Shown piece after piece: positions 32,572 to 43,584 of a DNA stretch of 64,000 nt. The stretch's first letter is position 1. Each line of letters opens with the position of its first letter. The position numbers and the translations under genes were made by a program. Origin of the DNA: Austropuccinia psidii (taxonomy: Eukaryota > Basidiomycota > Pucciniomycetes > Pucciniales > Sphaerophragmiaceae); contig JALGQZ010000011.1 in assembly GCA_023105745.1 (NCBI GenBank), positions 22,780,975 to 22,844,974 of the forward strand, read 5' to 3'. Below the pieces are notes generated by a model. That model made no database searches and had not been told where the DNA came from. It saw only the letters and a program-made list of their open reading frames with translations.

Positions 32572-32836
32572 AAGGGATGGATGTTCCAAAGTTGTTATGA
32601 AAGGGTGGTGTCGTTGCTGGTGACAGAAGTGAGGTAGCTGTTGTTACATTTCTTACAGCTGTCTCAACAACTGTCACCCCGGGTAAACTGAGACTTGCGC
32701 ATGCAACATCTGGGTGACGTTGCAGAGTTAACGTCACACTTTTGTGCACTGTGACTGCTGCCAGAGGCGGGAATCAAACCCAGGACCTTGGTGAAAGTTG
32801 AAAGCAACCCAGAATCACTAACCACTACACCATTTC
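32572..32836 (-). repeat. SINE-like repeat copy 2 with tRNA-derived head
   Basis: On the minus strand the head reads ATGGTGTAGTGGTTAGTGAT with an A box (TGGTGTAGTGG, 32832-32822) and a B box (GGTTTGATTCC, 32780-32770; consensus GGTTCGANTCC). It resembles tRNA-Glu type sequences but folds poorly in the anticodon arm. The body (GTGACGTTAACTCTGCAACG to GGAACATCCATCCC) matches copy 1 at 19281-19462. This suggests a pol III-transcribed SINE family. Confidence 0.6.
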
Positions 32837-32929
32837 AAAATATAACATCACTCCTCAAATTGAAAACTCATTCAACATCACTCATCAATTTAATCACTCT
32901 TAAAAAAAAAAAGAAAAAAAACCAAAAAA

Positions 32930-33190
32930 AAAAATTTTTAACATAAAAAAAAAAAAAAAATTTTCAACATAAAAAAAAAAAAATAATTTTTCAACATAAA
33001 AAAAAAAAAAAAAATTTTCAACATAAAAAAAAAAAAAAAATTTTCAATATAAAAAAAAAAAAAAAATAAATTTTTTTCAACATAAAAAAAAAAAGCAAAA
33101 ATTTTTTCCACATAAAAAAAAAAAAAATTTTCAACATAAAAAAAAAACATTAAAAAATTTTTTCAACATAAAATAAAAAAAAAAATTTGA
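32930..33190. repeat. A-rich tandem repeat of TTTTCAACAT(A)n
   Basis: About ten units of roughly 26-30 bp, each a short TTTTCAACATA core followed by 10-17 A. The A-run lengths vary, consistent with slippage. Confidence 0.8.
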
Positions 33191-33289
33191 CATAAAATAA
33201 AAAAAAATTATAATAATAAAAATACGTAAAAGAAACAGTCTTGATTAAAATTAAGGATAAAAAGACAGACCAAATAAAAGAAGGCTAAA

Positions 33290-33735
33290 AAATCAGTCCT
33301 TGTATGACTTTAAACTACAGGGTAGCAACCTGAAGGCTAAAATTAGTCCTTGTATGACTTTAAACTACAGGGTAGCAACCTGAAGGCTAAAATTAGTCCT
33401 TGTATGACTTTAAACTACAGGGTAGCAACCTGACAGCCAAAATTAGTCCTTGTATGACTTTAAACTACAGGGTGGTTCCCAGACGGCCAAAATTAGTCCT
33501 TGTATGACTTTAAACTACAGGGTAGCAACCTTAAGGCTAAAATTAGTCCTTGTATGACTTTAAACTACAGGGTAGCAACCTGAAGGCTAAAAATTTTGTC
33601 CTTGTATGACTTTAAACTACAGGGTAGCAACCTGAAGGCTAAAATTAGTCCTTGTATGACTTTAAACTACAGGGTGGTTCCCAGACGGCCAAAATAAGTC
33701 TTTGTATGACTCAAACTACAGTGGTAGCACACCAG
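33290..33735 (+). repeat. 50-bp tandem repeat, nine copies
   Basis: The unit contains CCTTGTATGACTTTAAACTA followed by CAGGGTAGCAACCTGAAGGC. Copies 4 and 8 share a variant (GGGTGGTTCCCAGACGGCC), which gives a four-unit higher-order period. Copy 7 has a 2-bp expansion and copy 9 is the most diverged. Confidence 0.9.
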
Positions 33736-33954
33736 AGGCCTGAATATGCAATTAAAATCAAGGAATCAAGAAAATAAAAAAATGAAGATATTAAAATTAA
33801 CAACCAAGGTGAATAATAGAATAATGAAGACTTCAAGGTTAAATTAATGAAGAATATTCAATCAAAAGAAAATACCAACTAGAAGAACAATTGGAAACAA
33901 GGACCATATATATTTTGGCAAAAAGAAGAAACAAGATTAGCAGAAGCACAGAAA

Positions 33955-34284
33955 GTGGGAGATTCAAGACACAAATCAGTTCAATATTTGGACAAAAAGA
34001 TGGCACATATACTGAGAAATTCACTTGAGCCAGGGGAATTGGTATTAGTTTATAATAAACCACTTGAGTCACAGTGGGGTTTACTCTTCAAGAACCATTG
34101 GAATGGACCTTATGAGCATGAAGAATTGGATGGCACTAAACTTACAAGAAAATTTGCAGCAAGTCACATCAAGAGTTTTTATCCCAGAGGAAATAAAGTT
34201 CAATCAAGTACAGAGTCAGAAAATGACAGCAGTGAAGAAATTGAAGATGAAGATTTAATATCAGAGGGAGAAGAAATTGATTGA
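33955..34284 (+). pseudogene. Element D integrase C-terminal fragment
   Basis: The reading LEPGELVLVYNKPLESQWG, HWNGPYEHEELDGTKL, then AASHIKSFYPRG is the SH3-like/GPY-F type tail of gypsy integrases. An acidic tail (ESENDSSEEIEDEDLI) follows, ending in TGA. The catalytic core is absent upstream, where repeats occupy the space. So this is the 3' end of D's pol after a large internal deletion or replacement. Confidence 0.75.
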
Positions 34285-34340
34285 AATGGATATAATTAAT
34301 ATTGGCAAGCTTTTCAACTGGAATGCTGGGGACAGTATTA

Positions 34341-34354
34341 AATGGAGAGGGAGA
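34341..34354 (+). promoter_or_regulatory. Element D polypurine tract
   Basis: AATGGAGAGGGAGA lies immediately before the 3' LTR start TGTGGTATTCC. It confirms that 34355-36582 is the 3' LTR of the element whose 5' LTR starts at 9459. Confidence 0.75.
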
Positions 34355-36582
34355 TGTGGTATTCCATACCATTAGTACCAGTTTCAAGCTTACCAATAAA
34401 ACAAAAGAAAAAATGATAATAAAACCAATTACGCAAAACATATTTACACATTACAACTACAAATTTCAAAAAGAAATATACAATACACAGCCTCAAGATC
34501 TTATCAAAACAGTATAGTATCAAAGGATTTATCCACCTTATTTCATCATCAATAACAAACTGTGCAATTAAAAGGAGTTAATCTAAATAAAGGTATATGA
34601 AGACGCACCACAGCATCAGAGCTGTATTTTCCCCACCTTGATTCAATTTAAAGAAGAAATACCTCAAGGCTATGCATAAAATTACAATATATTTTCCAAG
34701 AACAAATGTTTGCTTAGTAATAATGACACACATCAAACTTGATAGAAATGATGCAATCTCCATATGAAATGATACAATACTAAAACAGAAACACCAGCAT
34801 AATTCTCTCAGAAAATACGTAACAAATTCACCAAAAATGAAAATGTCACCAGCAAAATTATCTCAAAGACATCACATGGTTTTGATAAGAAACAGAAACA
34901 CCAGCATAATTTTCTCATATATATCATATGACTAGAAGAAAGCTCAATTGTCAGGAGCTGTATTTTCTCCACTTTCTCGGCAAAAAGAAAATCCCACCAG
35001 CCAATTTATCTCAAATACATCACATGATTTTGATAAGAAAAAGCAGCACCAGCATAATTCTCTCATAACATACATAAAAAATAGAAACAAAAATATTTTC
35101 CCCACCTTGATTCAATTGAAAGAAGAAATACCTCAAGGCTATGCATAAAATTACAATATATTTTCCAAGAACAAATGTTTGCTTAGTAATAATGACACGC
35201 ATCAAAGTTGATAGAAATGATGCAATCTCCATATGAAATGATACAATACTAAAACAAAAACACCAGCATAATTCTCTCATAACATATGTAAAAATAGAAA
35301 CAAAAAATACTTTCCCCACCTTCAAGAAAACATCACCAGCCATATTACCTCAATGACCTCACATGACCCTGATAAAAAGAAAATATCACCAGCAAAATTA
35401 TCTCAAAGACATCACATGATTTTGATAAGAAAGAGAAACACCAGCATAATTTTCTCATATATATCATATGACTAGAAGAAATTTCAATTGTCAGGAGCTG
35501 TATTTTCTCCACTTTCTTGGCAAAAAGAAAATCTCACCAGCCAAATTATCTCAAATACATCACATGATTTTGATAAGAAAAACCACTACCAGCATAATTC
35601 TCTCAGCAAACACGCTGCTACCCCAAAACTACACATCTCACCAGCTAAAACCTCTCAACTATGACTTTTTCTAAGTACCCTATTTTGAGAAGCTGTATGG
35701 AGGCCAAAAGCTATAAATAGAGGTCCTCTCTCCCTCATTTTTGCATCATCATGGAAGAAGTTCCCACTATCCAGGATCACCACCATCCCTGAGCTAACAG
35801 GATATCTAGAATAGTAGTAGTGTTGTAGTAGTGAAAAGCTCAGTAGCCTTGCTCAATAAGGTTAGTATTAGTGAAGAATAGTAGTATAACCATAGTAAAA
35901 GCTCAGTAGCCTTGCTCAGTAGCTTAGTATTAGTGAATAATAGTAGTGTAACCGTAGTAAAAAGATCAGTAGCTTATTATTGTGAAAGAAAGAGTAGTAT
36001 AACCATAGTTAAAGCTTAGTAGCCTTGCTCAAAATCTTAGTGTTATTAACAAAAAGAAGTAGTAGTGATATAAACTCAGTATTAAAAAAATTCTAAAAGA
36101 ATCAAGTCCAGTAGTCTTATTATTAGTACTCATATCAAAAAAAATCATTATAATCAACCTAAAACCATAAAAAAGTATATATTCTTACCATTATTTTTTA
36201 AAAAAAAAATATTCTTATTAGTTTTATTAAAATAACAGAAACCCAAAACATATATATATATATTATCACTTTTATTAAAATCAAATAAAAAAATCTTAGT
36301 GTTTATTTTATCCAAAATTTTAGATCAGAGTTTTTGCTGTAGTGTTATTGATAGGTCTGATTTAGAGACTGCTGATAAGTCTTCTCTATCTGTTAAAGCC
36401 ACAAATTTTCTTTTATTTTGCAATTCTCTGTAGGCTGACTATTCAGTATTATTTAGAGGGGCAGCTAATATGCCTTAGCACCCATGGTTATTGGACAATT
36501 CTGAAATTCAAAACAGACTTACCAATAATTTCCCCCTCAAGGTACTGCCTTATTTTATCCCACACCAAAAGGAGTTCCAACA
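34355..36582 (+). repeat. Element D 3' LTR
   Basis: Collinear with 9459-13437 without the solo LTR. It contains an extra duplicated block (ATACCTCAAGGCTATGC and AATGATGCAATCTCCATATG each occur twice, about 34660-34780 and 35135-35250). It ends GGAGTTCCAACA, followed by CCGT. The TATA box copy is near 35710. Confidence 0.9.
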
Positions 36583-37938
36583 CCGTGACACAGATAATAA
36601 TGACCAAAAAGGTTTTGAATAAAATATAAGGGCTTTACTAAAAGTCTTTAGTGGTGGTGAGCACTTTTGAAAGCCTTGAGTGCAGCTTTATCAATCGGAG
36701 TATTATAATAAAGTCTACAATAATTAGGATTATAATTATGCCTTGTTATTTCCAAGATTATAACCGTTTTTTACGGCTGTACTACGTAGGAATTCAAGAG
36801 CAGGATGGGGATTCCTTTTCTGGCAGAGAAAAGGCCTCTTTTTATCCTGAAAAGGGGTGGAAAGGCCCTCTAAAACATCCATGTAGAGGAAGTGAAGAAT
36901 TTTCACTTCATAGTACTGGCTTGTGCTTTTTACTAGGGCCATATGCCCTGTACTGGGCTCAGATGTGGTTTTGAAACCACATCTGGGCAGTTTTCACCAA
37001 TGCAGGGTGAAGATTTTCATCTTGGGACCACACAGCCCTCTTCTGACATGTATGACACATAGAATAGTGTACAGAACCTGTATGGGACCCCAGTATTGAG
37101 TTAACTATGAGTTTTTGTAATATAAGCATGCTTCTTTGTCTGTTTGACACTTGATAATCATGGTTATGGGATATTATTCCACAGAAAAGGTGTATTGGCC
37201 CAATTGTGGGATTTTAACCTTAAAGCTCCTATAGCTTTGTTAGTTTTTGAGATATTGAGGTCAAAGTTGGTTCATTCTGTAGCCCTGGATGAGATCTACA
37301 CAATTGTTCCTCATTTGGTACGGGTAACACTAAATATGGCAAAGTTATTCCATGTACAATTTTTGTTATTCAGATATATGATTTTCTCAATATCTGTATG
37401 GAGCTTGTTTTCTCCATAACTTTTGTTCTAGATGAGATATGGGGAAATTAATGGCACCATCATATATCCCTGATTGTTCTCTTTCTGAAAATACTCCACT
37501 TTAATTATCTCACACTAAAACAGTAGAAGTTAGATGAGAGGTGAATATTTTATTCACCCTTATTTGGCCTTATTTTGGCCATAACTTCTGTAGTTTTGGT
37601 ATTAGCTATATTTGACTAGTACCATTGAATATCCCTGACTTAGAGCCTCAATTCGAATACCCATTTGCTGAGGTTAGGCCTCTTCCTCTGGATTTCAGAT
37701 GAGAGGTGAAAATTAAGGTTTATGCTAAGCAACAACTTTGAGCAGGAATGCCTTGGTTATTCTTTGTCCTATGATTATGGGACTTGTATATTTGGGAAGA
37801 GGTGAGTTTCTCCTTTCCTTTGGTACCTTTTGAGCTGTTTTGGCTCAGCTTCATGTTTTGGTGGTATCTTGTCTTTACCATAGGTTTATGGTATTTGGCT
37901 GTCATGCTTGTGCTCTGTTTTTGAGTCACAGGCTGACA
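36583..37938 (-). repeat. Element C 5' LTR, right piece
   Basis: It resumes CCGTGACACAGATAATAATG and ends GAGTCACAGGCTGACA. It is homologous throughout to the solo LTR 41485-42843. Together with 9398-9458 it makes a 1.42-kb LTR. No gene is seen inside. Confidence 0.85.
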
Positions 37939-40900
37939 ATTCTGGCCATGGTGATGCTAGTATTGAGGTTATACGCAACAAATTAGCCTCCCAAGTGTAA
38001 TATTTTACACCTCAGAAATTTTAGGTGCTGGACAAGACTTCTATGTCCCCAAAATGGGATAAAATTAGACCATTTATCATCATAACAGGCTCTCATAAGC
38101 TCACATTAGTACTTGTGTGTTGTAAAGCTTTGTGTAGGAAGTAGTACCCTTAGAATAAAAATGATATAATTATAATTGAAAGTTTTTTAGTGCTATATTT
38201 ACTAATTGATATCCATACACTGTAACCAGATCTCTAGATATCTTCATCACCACCATTATTAATAATGTTGGAGCACTTTTCTTGTTTTTTAATGATTTTA
38301 CTGTGGCATAGTCAGAGTTCTATATTGAATATGCAATAGCTAAGATACTATATAGATTAACTAGATTACCCCTTAAAATTTAAAAAAACATTATCAAACA
38401 TGGTCAAAACTCCTCCCCCTTAATTCCCCTAAAAAATTCTTTATATCTAAATGAATTCAACCAAATGAAAAAACAATCAATTACATATTTATCATAATGA
38501 TCCATTTGATCATATATATATCAAATAATATGAAATCTCTAATAGGCTATCACTTTAATATTCAAATGAGGAAAAAATGGACAAAAAATAAATCATAAGA
38601 GTTTAAATTATTGATTAATGAAAGGCATTGGTTTTATATAAGAATAAAATTCATTGAATTCTGCCAAAGGGTATTGCTGAAAAACTGATTTTAGCATTAA
38701 GGATATTGAATAATATAATAAAAATAGTTGTAAGAAGTTGAAATAATATAATTATTTGATTCTTCCAAGGAGAGAAGAAAATTCAGATCATCATTAATTA
38801 ATCCAGCTTACCAAATTTCAGTAAAGCTTCATAGTTCAAGAATCAATAAAAAATTCCATTATTCTCAGAATTTTATAATAACCATGGATGTATTCAATAA
38901 TAACTAACATAAAGCTTAAAATGACCCTAATAAATGTAATTGCGGTATTTTTGAGCTTATTCAAAAAGATAATATAATTTTAATTCAAACACCATTCAAA
39001 CCCACAAAACATAGCTTAATTTTTACCAAATATAAATTTGAACTGCACTTTTCCATAAAGCCTTGTATCATTAGAGTTGTCTAGAAGACGGTGTGAATTC
39101 TTCATTGAGCCTCAATTCCACCATATGAGCTCAATAAAAATAAATTTTCTCCCCATTTTTGTATTTTCCTTTCAGACTCATCAAACGTCATTCAGTATGG
39201 TTATGCAACTTATGGAGATGTCATCTTTTGAAGAGGAAAAAATCTATTTGATAAAAAAGGTAGGAATCAAAGAGAGAAATGAAGGCTTTAAAATAATAAA
39301 TATCTTAACTAGCTCAATATTTATTCTTATATAACTTTAACAGTATTTCATTTCAACATGAATTTACAATAAAATTGGTGTATTTTCCTTCAGATTGAGC
39401 TTCTATACTGTGCATTATACCATTTCAAGCTGAAAGGTATTCTTCTTCAACACATTTTATTATTTTCATTCAACACTGTGATTTCTTGCATATTTTGTAG
39501 CTCTAGGGGATGTTATTTATAAAATATCTCACCCCATTTATCTCCTAGTTCATGAAATAATTCATAAAACATAATACAGCTAAAAACATCAAAACTCTTC
39601 TAGTATTTAATAAGTTTCTAAATTATAATATTTATATATTCAATAATAAACAAAAAACAGCCTGATTAGTTCCAGTTTGGGTTTCAACTAATAAAATTCA
39701 ACTTCTTAATATTCTTTCTGATGGACATCCCCTCCCCTCATCTTTCCAGCACAATCCTAGTTTTTTTCAGTTATTTATAAATGATAGTAGCTAACACTGG
39801 TATAAAATATATCTTATTTCACTAAATAACTAATTTGAAAAAATTAATATTATCATATTTATGGTAGTAAGACCCTCTGAAAAAATTTATAATAAATAGG
39901 GATTATTAAAAGAATATTTATCCAGAATCTTATTAATGAAATTAGTTCATCAATAATTGCTAGTTTATATTATTTACCCTTGTTAAAATTATAGATGTAT
40001 CAAGAGCTTAATTGAATCCATATTAGTGTTATCCTGAAAATTTTGGAAATAAAGAAACCTCATTAATACTGAAATGAATGAATAAAATTTTTACTAGTCT
40101 TTTTTCAAATTTTTACTATAATAGTGGTATCAGCTTGTGTCTCTTTGTGGTTTATCATATATTCAACCTATTAGTGGTTTTGATTGGTGAAGTTCAATTA
40201 AGGTTTCCATTTTGATACTTTTAAAAGGCTATTATTCTCCATCTTCAAAATATCAACCAAATTCTGATAAGTTCTTGTTTAATAGAACTTTATTACCCAG
40301 AAACCATCAAAGAGCTCTTTTTTTTTGGAGCTCAAGTAAAAGACAATAAATAATTATTAGGAAGAGTATGCTAGATTATCCCAACACCAAGAAACAACAA
40401 GGGAAGCAGGGCTTTACGGAAATTAAGAATTTTTTTTTGCAAGTTCCCTTTCCAGTTACTTCCTGATTCATACCACATAGAGGGGTATCCCATTTTCATT
40501 TCAATATACCAAGCTCATTCTTTATATTCACCTGAAATCATGAATTACTGAGGTAAAAAATACTCTTGTCTACATTTCTCCAAGCAATTCCTTTTCAGGA
40601 TGGGACTATATATTATTAGCTTTCATACTTGAATTTATAAGAATTTATTTATCCTTTGAATAATAATAACCAAGGTATCTTGTGATCCTTATATATTTTT
40701 CTATGTTTGTGTCACATGATTAATAAATTCCACCAACTCTGAACTCTGTGAGCTCCTTGTTTATATTAAAAACCAACTGGATCAAAATGGAGTATTTTAT
40801 CCAACAAATCTGTCACTAGTTAAATCTTTGCTAAGTGTGAATCTGTGAGTTGTATACAGCATACCCAAAAGGCCACAAATAATTTTTCAAAAATTCTATT

Positions 40901-41479
40901 TGATCACTCACTTATTTTTCAAATGAACTCAAATAAAGAATAATTAAACTTTATCTTGAATATATTTTTGATAAACAAAGCTATGAACAATATGTCATAT
41001 TTTGATTGTACGCCAAAATCAAGCTTGTGTTACTCAATAGGTTGTTATACTAAAAATTCATTATTTTTTCTGATATAAGATTATTGAAAATCTCTGAGCA
41101 AAACTAAATAGTTTAATAAGCGCTTGAAATGTGTTAGGATTTTGATTCTAATATCAATTTAAACCTACATCATGTATATGTAAACTTGCAAAAACTGTCT
41201 GAAAATTAAGACATTGTTTAAATTTACCAAACTTGTTATAAGTCTATCATACAGAGTTTAGATCTTTCATGGGCTCAATTGAGTTTTTTTTCAAAGCCAT
41301 TCTATGGCTTGATATGAAAAAATTGGCCAAATGCATACAAAAGGGTTAAAAGGGGTGAAATTTCAAAAGGTAGAAGGGTATCCCACATTTGTAAGATTCA
41401 AAAGACCAAACAAGGGTTTTATCCTTAATTTAAGTGCTGGAAATTTTATCCAAAATCAAATATTAGAGTTTCATTGAAT
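37939..41479. other. AT-rich intergenic sequence
   Basis: No convincing gene. The first ~170 bp end in GCTCACATTAGTACT, like an LTR end, and may be an older LTR scrap. A short open segment at 39175-39258 bounded by CTTTCAG and GTAGGA, and another at about 39396-39436 bounded by CCTTCAG and GTATTC, could be exons but show no recognisable protein. Confidence 0.5.
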
Positions 41480-41484
41480 ATTAA

Positions 41485-42843
41485 TGTCAGGATGAGTCTA
41501 TGATAAAGAAGTAATAAGGCTATTTACAGCTTTAAATATGACTGTGACACAGATAAAAAGTATTAAAAAGGTTTTAATTATAAATAAAAAGGGCTTTACT
41601 AATGAGAATTGGTAGTGGTGAGGGCTGTTTAAAGCCCTGGGTGAAGCTTTATCTGTTGGGTTATAATAATAAAAGACTACAATACTAAAGTTTATATTAT
41701 AACCTGATCATTTTCCAACATTATAGCTGTTTTTGACAGTTTTACTACATAGGAATTCAAGAGCAGGATGGGGATTCCTTTTCTGGAAGTGAAAAGGCCT
41801 CCTTTTATCCTGAAATGGGGTGAAAAGTCTGCTAGACCTTTTCACATGGAGGAAGTGAAGATTTTTAACTCTCCAGGACAGGCCTGGAAAGCCTGTGTTG
41901 GGCTCAGATGTGGTTTTGAAACCACATATGGGCAGTTTTCACCAATACAGGGTGAAAGGTTGCATCTGGGGACCACACAGCCTGATTCTGACGTGTATGA
42001 CACGTAGAATTCTGTATGGAAACTGTATGGGAGCCCAGTATTTAATTAACTATGAGGTATTGAAGTAAAAACAAGCGTCTTTGTCTGTTTGACACCTCAT
42101 AATCATGGCTGTGGGATTTTGACCTTAAAACAGCTATACCTTTGTCAGTTTTTGAGACATCAACCTCAAAATTAGTTCAGTGTGTATCCCTGTATGTGTT
42201 ATAAACAATGGTATCTCATTTTATATGTTTATCATTAAATCTGGCAAAGCTATCCCATGTACAAGATTTTTGTACATATGTGTTTTTTAGGCTAAAAGCT
42301 GTGTTGGGTTTGTTCGCCTTATATCTTTTGTTCTAGGTAAGATATGGGAAACTGAATGGCACCATCAGATAGCCTTAATTGTGCTATTTCCAAAAAAACC
42401 CCACTTTAGGTATCTCACACTAAAATTGTAGAAGTTAGATGAGAGGTGAATATTTTATTTACCCCTATTTGACCTGAATTTGACCATAACCTCTGGAATA
42501 CTGGTGCTGGCTCAGTTTGGCTGGTACCATGGGATAGCCCTGACTTGGAGCTTCATTTTGAATACCCATTTGAAGGGGTTAAGCCTCTTACTCTGTATTT
42601 CAGAGGAGAGGTGAAAATTAAGGTTTATGCTCAGCAACAACTTTGGGCAGGAATAACTTTGTTATTCTTTGTCCTATGATGATGGGACTTGTATATTTGA
42701 AAAGAGGTGAGTTTCCTCTTTCTTTTGATACATTTTGAGCTGATTTGGCTCAGCTCCATGTTTTGGTGGTATCTTGACTATACCATTGATTTATGGTATT
42801 TGGCTGTCATGCTTGTGCTCTGGTTTTGAGTCACAGGCTGACA
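41485..42843 (-). repeat. C-type solo LTR with TSD ATTAA
   Basis: It starts TGTCAGGATGAGTCTATG and ends GAGTCACAGGCTGACA (1359 bp). It is flanked by ATTAA on both sides (41480-41484, 42844-42848). It is the best intact reference for element C's LTR. The strand follows element C's LTR orientation. Confidence 0.9.
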
Positions 42844-42848
42844 ATTAA

Positions 42849-43579
42849 GGCTTAAAATTCTTTAACCTTCACTTGGACAGGAACTGAAGGCTACTAAGAG
42901 TTAAATTCCCCCTTCAATAAATGTAACTAGGGTTTTAAGAAATATCAAAGCTTAAATTTTAAGTTTACTTCATCAAAACCTTATCAAAAGTGAACTTTTA
43001 ATGTTTATTCCCATTTTCACATGTAAAAAGGCAATAAACTGAAAATTCTTTCTAAAATACATGTCTAAATGGATTTACATAAGATCTTGACATATATGAT
43101 GAATTAATATCATCTATATATATGTTTAAATCAATATTACTATATGAACTAGATTACTTGGTATTGAATATTCAAAATACAATATTTAATTATTTTTGAG
43201 AAAATTAAAAATACAGATTGGGTACTGTTTCTTAAATTCTTTCTTCATATACTGATAAAATTAACCTCAAAATGAAGATATTATCCCTGGATCCAAAATG
43301 ATTATAGCCTTCTCAAATAGATTTGAAAATTGATTTTTTGAGAAAAAAACTTTTAGCTCAAATTTAATTACAAATTAAGATCCTTTATGTTAAATCCTAA
43401 TTTAAAATGTGGCTTTTTTTCTTTGGATAAGTTCAAACCCTCTTAAACCATGTTTTGATACATAGTATGTGTCTCATAACATAAAAAGAGCCATTTCATT
43501 ACTTTTTTTTCCCCATCAGTAAGTAGAATCAATATTCTGAGTTATATTTATTTTATTAAATAAAATATTAGATTACTAA
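42849..43579. other. AT-rich spacer, nothing seen
   Basis: Between two solo LTRs. No ORF, RNA gene or repeat that I can recognise. Confidence 0.5.
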
Positions 43580-43584
43580 AAATA

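Larger units (their letters stand above)
9459..36582 (+). mobile_element. Element D: large decayed gypsy-type LTR element with nested insertions
   Basis: The 5' LTR (9459-13437) is followed by a primer-binding site. A gag-protease region follows (13664-18112), then a noncoding block with repeats, a remnant of the integrase C-terminus (33955-34284), a purine tract and the 3' LTR (34355-36582). LTR ends are TGTGG...CCACA. The flanks are CTGT on the left and CCGT on the right, a 4-bp duplication with one transition, inside element C's LTR. RT, RNase H and the integrase core are missing. A solo LTR, a C-type LTR and the whole of element A are inserted in it. Confidence 0.8.

Noticed and set aside
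32757..32836. Functional tRNA gene
   Set aside because: A and B boxes are present but the anticodon and acceptor stems do not pair well; it is better explained as a SINE head.
32938..33150. 70-codon Phe-rich ORF on the minus strand
   Set aside because: It is the translation of the A-rich tandem array (F and MLKIFF repeats), not a protein.
33290..33735. CRISPR-like array
   Set aside because: The units are adjacent tandem repeats with no unique spacers, in a eukaryotic transposon.
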